Below are positions 37,608 to 50,225 of a stretch of DNA of 57,605 nt, piece after piece; positions within the stretch are counted from its first letter, which is position 1; each line of letters starts with the position of its first letter. Source of the stretch: Billgrantia desiderata (GTDB taxonomy: Bacteria; Pseudomonadota; Gammaproteobacteria; Pseudomonadales; Halomonadaceae). The notes under the pieces are model-generated. The model was not told the DNA's origin. It did not search any database and saw only the letters and a list, made by a program, of their open reading frames with translations. The stretch is from positions 1-57,605 of the forward strand of contig JAAQTN010000034.1 in the NCBI GenBank assembly GCA_011742915.1, read 5' to 3'. Position numbers and translations under genes: made by a program.

Positions 37608-39785
37608 TCAGCCCTGGGCCTGGCTGGGATAGAAACGCTCGCCGGATTCGGCCATCTTGCGCAGCTTGTCGGTGGGGGCGTAGAGCGGCCCCAGCTCCTC
37701 GGCAAGGCCGTCGGCCAGCTTGACGAACTCGGCCACGCCCATGGCATCGATGTAGCGCAGCGCGCCACCACGGAACGGCGGGAAGCCGATGCCGTAGATC
37801 AGCGCCATATCGGCCTCGGCCGGCGTCTCGACGATGTCGTCCTCGAGACAGCGCACCGTCTCCAGGCACAGCGGCACCATCATGCGCGCGATGATCTCCT
37901 CGTCGGAGAACTCCTTCTCGCTGACCACTACCTGCTTGACCAGTTCGTAGGCCTTGTCGTCGCTGACCTTCTTCGGCTTGCCCTTCTTGTCTTCCTCGTA
38001 GGCGTAGAAGCCCTTGTCGTTCTTCTGCCCCAGGCGCTCGTTCTCGTACATCACCTGGATCGCCGTCTTGCCGTCGCGTGCCATGCGCTCCGGGAAGCCT
38101 TCCGCCATCACTTCGTTGGCGTGCACGGCGGTATCCATGCCCACCACGTCGAGCAGGTAAGCGGGGCCCATGGGCCAGCCGAACTTCTCCATCACCTTGT
38201 CGACGCGCTGGAAGTCGGCGCCCTGCTCCACTAGCAGGCTGAAACCGCCGAAGTAGGGAAACAGCACGCGGTTGACGAGGAAGCCGGGGCAGTCGTTGAC
38301 CACGATCGGCGTCTTGCCCATGGCCCGGGCGTAGGCCACGGTGGCGGCCACGGCGGCGTCGCCGGTCTTCTCGCCGCGGATGACTTCGACCAGCGGCATG
38401 CGGTGCACCGGGTTGAAGAAGTGCATACCGCAGAAGTTCTCGGGACGCTTGAGGTTCTGCGCCAGGCGGGTGATCGAGATGGTCGAGGTGTTGGAGGTGA
38501 GGATGGTGTCCTCGCTCACCAGGCCTTCCACTTCGGTCAGCACCGCGTCCTTGACCTTGGGGTTCTCCACTACCGCCTCGACGACCAGGTCGACGTGGCC
38601 GAAGTCGCCGTAGGAGAGCGTCGGACGGATCAGGGTCAGTTTCTCGGCCATCTGCTCGGTGGTCAGCTTACCCCGCTCCACCTGCTTGGCGAACAGCTTG
38701 CGCGACTCCTTGAGCCCCAACTCGACGGCCTCCTCCTTGATGTCCTTCATCAGGATCGGGGTGCCCTTGGAAGCGCTCTGGTAGGCGATACCGCCGCCCA
38801 TGATGCCGGCGCCCAGCACGGCCGTCTGTTTGACCGCCTTGGCCTGCTTCTCGAACTTGCCGGCCTTCTTCTTGACCACCTGGTCGTTCATGAACAGGCC
38901 GACCAGATTGAAGGCCACGTCGGTCATGGCCAGCTTGGCGAAGGCCTTGGCCTCGATGGCCTGGGCCCGGGCACGCTCTTCGCCGGCGCCCTTCTGAATC
39001 GCCTTGATCGCCTCGATGGGCGCCGGGTAGTGCGGCCCGGCCTTGCCGGCCACGTAGCCCTTGGCGGTCTCGAAGGCCATCATCTGCTCGATGGCGTTGA
39101 GCTTGAGTGGGCCGGTCTTCTCGGCGCGGCGCGCCTGGTAGTCGAGCTCGCCGGCATTGGCACGCGCCAGGATGTCCAGCGCCGCCGCCTCGAGCTGATC
39201 GTTCGGCACCACGGCATCCACCGCTCCCACCTTGAGTGCGGCATCGGCACGATTCTCGGTGCCGCCGGCAATCCATTCGACGGCATTGTCCGAGCCGATC
39301 ATGCGCGGCAGGCGCACGCAGCCACCCCAGCCGGGCAGGATCCCCAGCTTGGTCTCGGGCAGGCCGATCTTGGCCTTGTCGCCCATCACCCGGAAATCGG
39401 TGGTCAGCGTGACCTCGCAGCCGCCGCCCAGCGCCAGGCCGTTGATCGCCGTCACCGTGGGGAACGGCAGGTCTTCGATGGCATTGAAGATGTCGTGCAC
39501 CTTCATCAGCATCGACTCGAGGAACTCGGCGCCCTTGCCGAACATGGTCTGGAATTCGGTGATGTCGGCACCGACGATGAACGACTCCTTGGCGCTGCCG
39601 ATCACCAGCCCCTTGAGACCGCTCTCGGCGCGAATCGCCTGGACGGCTTCGTCGAGTTCGGCGATCACGGCGCTGGACAGCTTGTTGATGGATTCATCCT
39701 TCAGATCGAAGGTGAGCATGGCGACATCGTCGCCCCCGTTCTTGGTACCGCGGGCCACCGTGATGGCATTGCCTTGATAGATCAT
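37608..39785 (-). CDS. fadB: Fatty oxidation complex alpha subunit (enoyl-CoA hydratase / 3-hydroxyacyl-CoA dehydrogenase)
   Basis: FadB hydrates enoyl-CoA and oxidises 3-hydroxyacyl-CoA in beta-oxidation. The 725-residue protein has the crotonase domain at the N-terminus ([16 protein letters not shown], then GLALGGGCE) and the dehydrogenase domain with the NAD motif [15 protein letters not shown] near residue 320 and the [14 protein letters not shown] segment. Its length matches E. coli FadB (729). It is the first gene of fadBA; the upstream 334-bp region shared with the divergent MarR-type gene holds an 18-bp near-perfect palindrome. Confidence 0.97.
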   Translation of the reverse strand: MIYQGNAITVARGTKNGGDDVAMLTFDLKDESINKLSSAVIAELDEAVQAIRAESGLKGLVIGSAKESFIVGADITEFQTMFGKGAEFLESMLMKVHDIFNAIEDLPFPTVTAINGLALGGGCEVTLTTDFRVMGDKAKIGLPETKLGILPGWGGCVRLPRMIGSDNAVEWIAGGTENRADAALKVGAVDAVVPNDQLEAAALDILARANAGELDYQARRAEKTGPLKLNAIEQMMAFETAKGYVAGKAGPHYPAPIEAIKAIQKGAGEERARAQAIEAKAFAKLAMTDVAFNLVGLFMNDQVVKKKAGKFEKQAKAVKQTAVLGAGIMGGGIAYQSASKGTPILMKDIKEEAVELGLKESRKLFAKQVERGKLTTEQMAEKLTLIRPTLSYGDFGHVDLVVEAVVENPKVKDAVLTEVEGLVSEDTILTSNTSTISITRLAQNLKRPENFCGMHFFNPVHRMPLVEVIRGEKTGDAAVAATVAYARAMGKTPIVVNDCPGFLVNRVLFPYFGGFSLLVEQGADFQRVDKVMEKFGWPMGPAYLLDVVGMDTAVHANEVMAEGFPERMARDGKTAIQVMYENERLGQKNDKGFYAYEEDKKGKPKKVSDDKAYELVKQVVVSEKEFSDEEIIARMMVPLCLETVRCLEDDIVETPAEADMALIYGIGFPPFRGGALRYIDAMGVAEFVKLADGLAEELGPLYAPTDKLRKMAESGERFYPSQAQG

Positions 39786-40119
39786 CCACGAATCTCCACA
39801 CAGAGGTTGGCGTTGGCGGAGTGCCAGATTTCATACGGCCGTTTGATTTGGGAAAGCTTGGTCCACTCCAGCCGGCACGTCAAGCCCCTGGAGATGCTTT
39901 GTTGGCCGTACCGATCGGCACGGTTGGTCATGGAAGTCAACGAACTGGCTGACAGCATAGTCGCTTCAGTGGCAAGAGCTGCACTGGACGGAGCCGCGTC
40001 GGCCGCGAAGCGGTGGCCTGCCGCCATGCCGCTCCACATGCGTTTTCGCCAGACAAGTTGCATTACACGCAAGGGGTCCGGACAATTCGACAAATTCAAC
40101 GATATTATTGCGGAGTCCC
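39786..40119. promoter_or_regulatory. Divergent fadB / marR-type intergenic region with an 18-bp palindrome
   Basis: No gene is seen in these 334 bases. The main feature is CCGTACCGATCGGCACGG at 39906-39923, an inverted repeat with one mismatched pair, about 120 bases upstream of fadB. It is a candidate operator for the fad operon or for the divergent regulator. I do not see a PsrA- or FadR-like site with confidence. Confidence 0.35.
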
Positions 40120-40563
40120 ATGCATCAGAACATCGGCTTCCGACTGTCCCGCCTGCCCCGGCTGTGGCGCGCCATCATCGATCGACGCCTGGCGCCGCTG
40201 GGCCTGACCCAAACCCGCTGGATCACGCTCTACCACCTATGGCGGCTAGGTGACGGACAGCCCCAATGCGACCTGGCACGGGCAATAGGTGTGGAAGCGC
40301 CTTCCCTGGTCCGCACCCTCGATCAACTCTCCGAGCAGGGGCTGATCGAACGCTGCCCCTGCGATCAGGACCGGCGTACCAAACGTGTGTTTCTGACACA
40401 GGCGGCCACGCCGCTGCTGGAGAAGATCGACGACGTCGTGAATCAGGCGCGGCGCGAAATGCTGGCAGGCCTCAGCGAGGCGGAGATCCGGCAGCTCGAC
40501 TCCCTGTTGGAGCACATCGAGAACAATGGCCTGGCGATCCAGGCCAGAGAGAGCGACGGCTGA
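40120..40563 (+). CDS. MarR/SlyA-family transcriptional regulator
   Basis: The 147-residue protein has a MarR winged helix (PQCDLARAIGVEAPSLVRTL, then DQDRRTKRVFLT as wing) within about residues 30-100, flanked by dimerisation helices. It resembles SlyA in the LVRTLDQLSEQGLIER segment. The start at 40120 has GGAG upstream. It is divergent from fadBA, so control of beta-oxidation is possible, but SlyA-type proteins often have wider roles. The minus-strand gene 40566-41096 ends 3 bases after its stop. Confidence 0.88.
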   Translation: MHQNIGFRLSRLPRLWRAIIDRRLAPLGLTQTRWITLYHLWRLGDGQPQCDLARAIGVEAPSLVRTLDQLSEQGLIERCPCDQDRRTKRVFLTQAATPLLEKIDDVVNQARREMLAGLSEAEIRQLDSLLEHIENNGLAIQARESDG

Positions 40564-40565
40564 GG

Positions 40566-41096
40566 TCAGTTGCCCTGCGAGCCGAAGGCACGCTTGGCCC
40601 CGGGCCGGTCGGCATGCCCTGCCAGGGCGTCACGCAGTCGCTTGAAGTCCTCGACGTAGCTGAGGAAGCGCTCGGCCGTCTGCGACTCCCACCACCACAG
40701 GGTGATGGCGAACTCGGAGGACTCGACGACCAGCGCATCCTGCGGCAGGCGCATCAACAGCGCCTCGAGAGGTTGGCGAGCCGCCTCCGGCAGGGGCCGG
40801 AGAGGCTCGATGCGCCAGCGCCAGTCGGCCACGTAGGGCTCGAGCACGTCGCTGGCCTCGCTTGCCCTCACCAGTACGAAGCGCGGGCCCGGGGCATCGC
40901 TCGGGTAGCTCCAGCGATAGCCCGGCATGGGCGTGCCGATACCGTGCAGCGGCGGCTTCTCCATGACGACCTTGACCCCGGCTTTCATCGCCGCGCTACG
41001 CAGCGGCGCCAGCCGGCGCTGCCTTGCACTGGGCTTGAGCCACATCACTGGCGAGATCATAAGCAAAAGCGCCGCCACGATTACTACCCAGACCAT
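40566..41096 (-). CDS. Single-pass membrane protein, hypothetical
   Basis: The 176-residue product has one N-terminal membrane segment (MVWVVIVAALLLMISPVMWL) and a cytosolic or periplasmic domain rich in tryptophan and arginine (YVADWRWRIEPL, ITLWWWES). GGAGATTGTG precedes the ATG at 41096, which puts the membrane segment at residue 1. I cannot assign it. It is convergent with the MarR gene and divergent from the universal stress protein gene. Confidence 0.75.
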   Translation of the reverse strand: MVWVVIVAALLLMISPVMWLKPSARQRRLAPLRSAAMKAGVKVVMEKPPLHGIGTPMPGYRWSYPSDAPGPRFVLVRASEASDVLEPYVADWRWRIEPLRPLPEAARQPLEALLMRLPQDALVVESSEFAITLWWWESQTAERFLSYVEDFKRLRDALAGHADRPGAKRAFGSQGN

Positions 41097-41196
41097 CACA
41101 ATCTCCGTTTCTTGACGCAAGTCGTTGTCTTGACTCGTCAGGCGTCCTAGAGTTAAGGCATATCAATCATATCGTGCCGCTTCGCAGGAGTCTGAC

Positions 41197-41649
41197 ATGA
41201 GCAATGAGTACCGCCACATCCTGGTCGCCGTGGACCTGACCAAGGATTCCCACAAGGTGCTCGAACGCGCCTTGCAGATCGCCGAGCGCAACCAGGCCAA
41301 ACTGTCGATCATGCATACCCTCGAACCGCTGGGCTTCGCCTACGGCGGCGACATTCCCATGGATCTGACCAGCATCCAGGATCAGCTCGACGAGCATGCC
41401 AAGCAGCGCCTGGCCGAGATTGCCGATCCGCACGTGGCCAAGGAGAACCAGCACGTCCTGGTGGGCATGCCGGATACCGAGATCCACCGCTTCGCCGAGG
41501 AGCACGGTGTCGACCTGATCGTGGTCGGCTCTCACGGCCGGCACGGCTTCGCCCTGCTGCTCGGCTCCACCTCCACCGGAGTACTGCACGGCGCCCAGTG
41601 CGACGTGCTCGCCGTCAGGGTAGGAAAAAAGGGCGAGAGCGCCGAGTAA
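41197..41649 (+). CDS. Universal stress protein (UspA family)
   Basis: The 150-residue protein shows the family pattern: ILVAVDLTKDSHKVLERAL at the N-terminus and the ATP-binding motif GSHGRHGFALLLGST (G-2x-G-9x-GS type) near residue 112. Such cytosolic proteins support survival under stress and starvation. A good AGGAG precedes the ATG. It is a single gene, followed by an unusual run of hairpins (41765-41904) and then the convergent uup gene. Confidence 0.93.
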   Translation: MSNEYRHILVAVDLTKDSHKVLERALQIAERNQAKLSIMHTLEPLGFAYGGDIPMDLTSIQDQLDEHAKQRLAEIADPHVAKENQHVLVGMPDTEIHRFAEEHGVDLIVVGSHGRHGFALLLGSTSTGVLHGAQCDVLAVRVGKKGESAE

Positions 41650-41917
41650 GCTGCCGCCTGACATCCGCCACTGAACATTATTATCTTGAGGAAGCGCTGG
41701 ATTCGCGTCACGAGCGCAGATAGGTTGGTCGCCGCCGGAGCGCAGAACCGAGCGTAGCGACAAACATCCGGTGGATGGCCCCGAAGGGGCGAGAAACCGA
41801 AGGTTTCGAGTCAACCGGAGTGTAGCCTGCTACATGAGGATACGACGGTCCGACGCTTCGGCACCGCCGGCGGCCAACTCATTCTTTAACTGCGCAAGCG
41901 CAGTAGCGAATCACCGC
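41650..41917. other. Intergenic run of small perfect hairpins
   Basis: Between convergent usp and uup lie at least five perfect small stem-loops in 140 bases: CATCC/GGATG (41765-41777), GCCCC-GAA-GGGGC (41778-41790), GAAACC-GAA-GGTTTC (41793-41807), TGTAG/CTACA (41821-41834) and ACTGCGC/GCGCAGT (41889-41904). The last may terminate uup. No coding potential is convincing. The density suggests a structured RNA or a dispersed repeat; no function is known to me. Confidence 0.55.
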
Positions 41918-43843
<1,926 letters not shown>

Positions 43844-43943
43844 ACGCTCACCTCATCGTTCATCAAGGCGGCTAGTGTAACGCATGGCTGGCTCGCCGTG
43901 GCTTTGGTTACAATGCGCGAAAGCTGCAAAGGAGCGCTTCCCA

Positions 43944-44837
43944 TTGGCTGATACCGACGCCGCCTTCGACGACTTTCTGCCCGAGGCACTGCGCTTTCGT
44001 TCGCCCGCCCCGCTGGTGGACATCGGCGCCAACCTGACCCATGACAGCTTCGCCCGCGATCTCGAAGCGGTCGTGCAGCGTTCGCGAGCCGCCAACGTCA
44101 CGACGCTGATCGTGACCGGCACCGATCTCGCTCACGCCGAGCAGGCCGTGGCGCTGGCCCAGCGCTTCCCGGGCGTGTATGCCACCGCCGGCGTACACCC
44201 CCACGATGCCAGCCGCTGGAATACCGACCTGGCGGCAGGCATGGCCGAGCTGCACCGACGCCCCGAGGTGGTGGCCGTGGGCGAGTGCGGCCTCGACTTC
44301 AACCGCAATTTCTCCACGCCGCTGGAGCAGGAACGCGCCTTCGAGGCCCAGTTGGGGCTGGCCGCGGAGAGCGGCAAGCCGCTGTTCATCCACGAGCGCG
44401 ACGCCGGCCGACGCATGCGCGAGATGCTCAAGGCCTGGCGCGACGACATCGCCGATGCCGTCGTTCACTGCTTCACCGCCGATCGCGACACCCTGCACGG
44501 CTATCTCGATCTGGATCTGCATATCGGCCTGACCGGCTGGATCTGCGACGAGCGTCGCGGCCATCACCTGCGCGAGCTGGTCCAGGAGATCCCGCTCGAG
44601 CGCCTGATGGTGGAAACCGACTGCCCCTACCTGCTACCGCGCGATTTACCTGCCAAACTCAAGGGCAGGCGCAACGAGCCTGCCCTGCTGCCGTGGATCG
44701 TGCGCGAGATCGCTCACTGGCGCGGCAACGACGAAGCCGAGCTGGGTCGGGCGACCAGCGCGACGGCAAGACGCTTCTTTCGCCTTCCCTTGACCGGCGA
44801 ACCCCAGGACAATGGCCGCCCCCCACAGGAGTCGTAA
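43944..44837 (+). CDS. tatD: TatD-family metal-dependent DNase
   Basis: TatD is a metal-dependent 3'-5' exonuclease linked to DNA repair and protein quality control. The product of about 297 residues shows the metal-site motifs in order: VDIGANLTH, AGVHPHD, GECGLDF, FIHERDAG, VVHCF and ETDCPYLLPRDL. I take the TTG at 43944 because AAAGGAG lies 9 bases before it. An ATG at 43884 without a binding site is the alternative and would add 20 residues that look non-conserved. The next gene starts 1 base after its stop, suggesting co-transcription. Confidence 0.92.
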   Translation: MADTDAAFDDFLPEALRFRSPAPLVDIGANLTHDSFARDLEAVVQRSRAANVTTLIVTGTDLAHAEQAVALAQRFPGVYATAGVHPHDASRWNTDLAAGMAELHRRPEVVAVGECGLDFNRNFSTPLEQERAFEAQLGLAAESGKPLFIHERDAGRRMREMLKAWRDDIADAVVHCFTADRDTLHGYLDLDLHIGLTGWICDERRGHHLRELVQEIPLERLMVETDCPYLLPRDLPAKLKGRRNEPALLPWIVREIAHWRGNDEAELGRATSATARRFFRLPLTGEPQDNGRPPQES

Positions 44838-44838
44838 C

Positions 44839-45315
44839 ATGGCCGACATACCCGGATTCATCGCCGTGGAAACCGGCGCCGACAGCGATCTGCCCCTGGC
44901 CATTGCCTGGGTACTGACCGACGGCAGGATCAAGCACACGCTGATCCAGCCCGACGACGACTGGCTCGACGACGAGTTCAACGAGCTCAACGGCTACAGC
45001 CTGGAGGAGCTGCACAGCTTCGGCGCGAGTCCGCTCGACGTGATCCGGGAGCTGGAGAGCGACCACTTCAACGCCACCCTGTTCACCGCCGGTGTCAGCG
45101 GCGACGAAGCCGCCCTGGCTCGGCTGTTCGACACCTATGGCATCGACCCCTTCGTCGAGCTGGCCCCGGCCGACAGCCTCTACCCCGACCTCTCGGCCGG
45201 CGAGTGGAGCCGCGCCCGCAACGAGCTGTTCGGCGAGATGGGGCTCGAGCCGATGCGGCCCGAGCACGAAGTGGAAGTGATGCTGCGGCTGCACGAGCGC
45301 CTAGGCGGGGAGTGA
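44839..45315 (+). CDS. DnaQ-fold exonuclease-like protein, probably inactive
   Basis: The 158-residue protein resembles small DEDD 3'-5' exonucleases in order of elements: an N-terminal strand (FIAVETGADSDLPLAIAWVL), a LIQPDDDW strand-loop and a LNGYSLEELHSFG segment where active enzymes have HGI. A later TLFTAGVSGDEAALARLFD region matches the segment carrying the third acidic residue. The first catalytic Asp of the DxE motif is Ala9 (AVE), and the histidine of HGI is absent, so catalysis is doubtful. The assignment rests on pattern only. CAGGAG precedes the start, directly after tatD. Its last 15 bases overlap the convergent acyltransferase gene. Confidence 0.6.
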   Translation: MADIPGFIAVETGADSDLPLAIAWVLTDGRIKHTLIQPDDDWLDDEFNELNGYSLEELHSFGASPLDVIRELESDHFNATLFTAGVSGDEAALARLFDTYGIDPFVELAPADSLYPDLSAGEWSRARNELFGEMGLEPMRPEHEVEVMLRLHERLGGE

Positions 45316-46385
45316 CGCCCGTCGAGACAGCAGCCACTCGCGCTGCTCCGCCAGGCCCATGCACAGCAGCCTGGGCTCCTCGGCCTGGCCTCGCTGAAAA
45401 GCGGTCTTGTCCGCCCAACCCTGCCAGCCGAGCTGGATCAGCGCCTGGGCGGTAGCCCCGCCCAGGGTCGCTCCCGGGCCGGGGATCACGATGCGATCCG
45501 GCGCAAACTCCCTCACGCCGACCCGGATCGCCGCCGTGAAGTCGTAGGGCGCGACCAGTTGCTCGCCCAGGGTGTAATCCCATAGCGCCTGCGGGTCGGT
45601 GCTCCAGGGCGTCCAGACATGGCCGCGGCCATCGATCATCGGCACCTCGGGTGAGCGCAGCGGCAGGTTCGCCAGTGCGCGGCGCGCCTCGCGCTTCACC
45701 CCCTCCTGCAGCGGCGTATGGAAGGCGGCGTGCTGGTGCAGCCGCAGCGGGAAGCGCTCGCGCGGTGGCAGGCTCTCGGTCAGCCGCGCCAGCCCCGCCT
45801 CGTTGCCACCGAAGACCAGCATACCGCCCAGGTCGATCGAGAGATGGAGCTCCACCCCCTCTCGACCGTGGATGCGCTCGAGCAGCGCCAGCAGCTCACG
45901 CCGCAGCGTCCAGTCCGGGCGCCAGTTCTCGTCGACCCAGGGGTAGATGACCTGCCCACCGGCCAGGGTCTCCTGCATGCGCAGCCCCATGCTGCCGATC
46001 AGGTGCAGCGCCTCGTCGGGCCCCAGCGCACCAGCCGCCGTCAGGGCGATGTACCAGCCCATGGAGTTGCCGGTCACCGCCACCACCTCATAGCGCTCGC
46101 GGTCGATGGCCAGCAGATCGGCCCAGGCGCAGGCATAGATCAGCGGGGCAGCGTGTTCACCGCGCCCATGCAGGCTCTGGCGAAAGGGCATCTCACCGTC
46201 CAGCGCCGTGAGCGTCGGCATGCCGGCCTCGCGGCGCCTGGCATCGAAGCGTGCCAGCCACTCGCTGCCGCCCGCCAACCGGTTCAGGGTGCCCCACTCG
46301 GCGGCGTTGTAGGTGCCGCGACCGGGGCAGACGATCAGCAGCCGCTCGCGGCTGCCGCTTTGGGGCTCGTTATCGTGCCGTTGGC

Positions 46386-46389
<4 letters not shown>
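45301..46389 (-). CDS. FabD-like acyltransferase (malonyltransferase fold)
   Basis: The 362-residue protein has the acyltransferase fold: an N-terminal VCPGRGTYN, the nucleophile elbow VTGNSMGWYIAL with Ser109, and a catalytic-type histidine at about 224 (HAAFHTPLQ), 115 residues on, close to the 109 in FabD. FabD moves malonyl groups to acyl carrier protein, but no ACP or fatty-acid gene is near. Its ATG overlaps the TGA of the E1 gene (ATGA), so the two are made together. The likely role is transfer or hydrolysis of an acyl group linked to the E1 reaction. Substrate and acceptor are unknown; malonyl-specific residues cannot be judged. Confidence 0.8.
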
Positions 46390-48614
<2,225 letters not shown>

Positions 48615-48670
48615 GCTGACTCCGCAGGCAGAAGTAGATGCCTCTAGCCTAGCGCGCCCGGGAGGCAAAG

Positions 48671-48681
48671 CGATAATATCG
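48671..48681. promoter_or_regulatory. Candidate LysR-type site between the E1 gene and lysR
   Basis: CGATAATATCG is an 11-bp palindrome in the 96-base divergent gap, about 30 bases before the lysR start and about 57 bases before the E1 start. LysR regulators usually bind interrupted palindromes (T-N11-A) between divergent genes, so this is the natural candidate. Confidence 0.45.
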
Positions 48682-48710
48682 ATCTTCTGCCCCAGATATA
48701 GGTCATGCCT

Positions 48711-49562
48711 ATGGATATTCGCAGCCTGCGCTACTTCATCGCCGCCTATGAGGGCGGCTCGATCAGTGCCGCCGCCCGACGCTGTCACGTGGCGCAGCCC
48801 TCGATCTCGACGGCGCTGGCTCAGTTGGAGGAGCGCCTGGGTACGCCGCTGTTCGAACGCCATCGGCGCGGCATCACGCCGACCGAAGAGGGCCACCGGC
48901 TCTACCCCCTGGCACGTCAGGTCAGTGAAGACCTCAATGCCATCGGCCGGTTGTTTCGCACGCCGGCGCCATCGACGCCGGTGCGCCTGGGCCTGATGCG
49001 CTCGCTCGGCGCCAGCCGCATGACGGCGCTGCTCAAGGAGTACATCGGCCAGGGCGACAACCTGGCCCTGACCCTGGTCAACCCCGAGGAGCGCTGCGAC
49101 GCCCGCATCATCGGCGAACAGGACCTGGCAGCCGGCGAGGCGTTTCAGCCCATCTGGCACGACAGCTACCTGTTGGCGCTACCCGGCGGCCACCCATTGG
49201 GACTGAAAGCGACGGTGACCTTGAGCGAACTCGACGGCCTGCCGTTCATCTGGCGCCACCCCTGCGCCGCCATGGAGCAGCTGGCATCGGCGTTGAGCGA
49301 TGCCGGCGTACGCTGTCAGGTCCGCGCTCGCCTGCGCACCATCGAATACACCCTGGGGCTGGTGGCGGCCGGCGTCGGTGCTTCACTGGTGCCGGCCTGG
49401 CCGGAGATCCTCGATCATCCGGACGTGCAGTGCCGGCCGCTCAGCGGCCTTGCCATTCGCCAGACCGTCGGCGTGGCCTACCCGTCGCGCCAGGCCATGC
49501 CCGCCCTCGAGCCGCTGCTTCAGCTCGGCAGGCAGGCATGGGAGTCGGCCGGCTCTGCCTGA
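48711..49562 (+). CDS. LysR-family transcriptional regulator
   Basis: The 283-residue protein has the LysR helix-turn-helix at the N-terminus (SLRYFIAAYEGGSISAAARR, then QPSISTALAQLEERLG) and a periplasmic-binding-like effector domain from about residue 85. The start at 48711 is used because AGG lies 8 bases before it; the in-frame ATG at 48705 has only 2 bases of spacing. It is divergent from the E1/acyltransferase operon, 96 bases away, and is very likely its regulator. Its 3' end overlaps the convergent epmC gene by 43 bases. Confidence 0.9.
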   Translation: MDIRSLRYFIAAYEGGSISAAARRCHVAQPSISTALAQLEERLGTPLFERHRRGITPTEEGHRLYPLARQVSEDLNAIGRLFRTPAPSTPVRLGLMRSLGASRMTALLKEYIGQGDNLALTLVNPEERCDARIIGEQDLAAGEAFQPIWHDSYLLALPGGHPLGLKATVTLSELDGLPFIWRHPCAAMEQLASALSDAGVRCQVRARLRTIEYTLGLVAAGVGASLVPAWPEILDHPDVQCRPLSGLAIRQTVGVAYPSRQAMPALEPLLQLGRQAWESAGSA

Positions 49563-50104
49563 GCCAAGCGATCGAGACCGCTGGCCACGGCACGCTCGAT
49601 GGAGAGCCCCTGCCGGTAGAAGCCCTGCAGCGCGGCATGAAAGGCCGCCGCCCGGGCGGGGAGCCCCTCTCGCTCGTAGCGCGCCGCACGGGCCGTGACA
49701 CGGGCCGCGAAGGCTTCGCGGTCGACCTCCACGTCTCCACCCAGGTTGTCGACGCTGACGTGAAAGCGCAGCCCGCAGGCGTGTGAAAAAAGCATCTCCA
49801 GCGCCTGAGGCGCCACTTCCGCTGCCTCGAAGCGGCGCTGCTGCTCGGCATCGCGCCCATCGGGCAGATACCAGTAGCCGTAGTCCTCGAGCTGGCGACG
49901 CCGCTCGCCGGCGATACACCAATGGCTGATCTCGTGCAGAGCGCTGGCGTAGAAGCCACGGGCGAAGATGACACGGTGGTGGGGACAGGCCGTATCGGCA
50001 GGCAGATAGAGCGGCTCGTTGCCGCCGCGCACCAGCCGGGTGTTGAAGCGCGGCACGAAGAGCCCGTCGAACAGGGCGATCACGTCCTCGAGGCGATGCG
50101 TCAC
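49520..50104 (-). CDS. epmC: Elongation factor P hydroxylase
   Basis: EpmC hydroxylates the beta-lysylated lysine of elongation factor P. The 194-residue protein matches YfcM/EpmC closely: FNTRLVRGGNEPLYLPADTA, RVIFARGFYASALHEISHWC and YGYWYLPDGRDAEQQ. The HEISH region with a nearby glutamate binds the iron. I take the GTG at 50104 with AGGA 7 bases upstream, which gives the family start THRLEDVIALF; longer frames run into the divergent MATE promoter. EpmA and EpmB are not in the window. Confidence 0.92.
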   Translation of the reverse strand: MTHRLEDVIALFDGLFVPRFNTRLVRGGNEPLYLPADTACPHHRVIFARGFYASALHEISHWCIAGERRRQLEDYGYWYLPDGRDAEQQRRFEAAEVAPQALEMLFSHACGLRFHVSVDNLGGDVEVDREAFAARVTARAARYEREGLPARAAAFHAALQGFYRQGLSIERAVASGLDRLAQAEPADSHACLPS

Positions 50105-50225
50105 GCTGGCGTCCTGTGTGGCTGAACGGCGGGATAGTATAGGCGAGTCGAGCACGCAGCGAAATTCACCGGATATTGCTAACATATTCGGTTCTCCTGA
50201 CGCATTGGTCAGGCTTTCGACACGC

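Noticed and set aside
38403..40253. 616-codon plus-strand open frame opposite fadB
   Set aside because: It is antisense to fadB and runs into the marR region; the sense protein is unmistakable.
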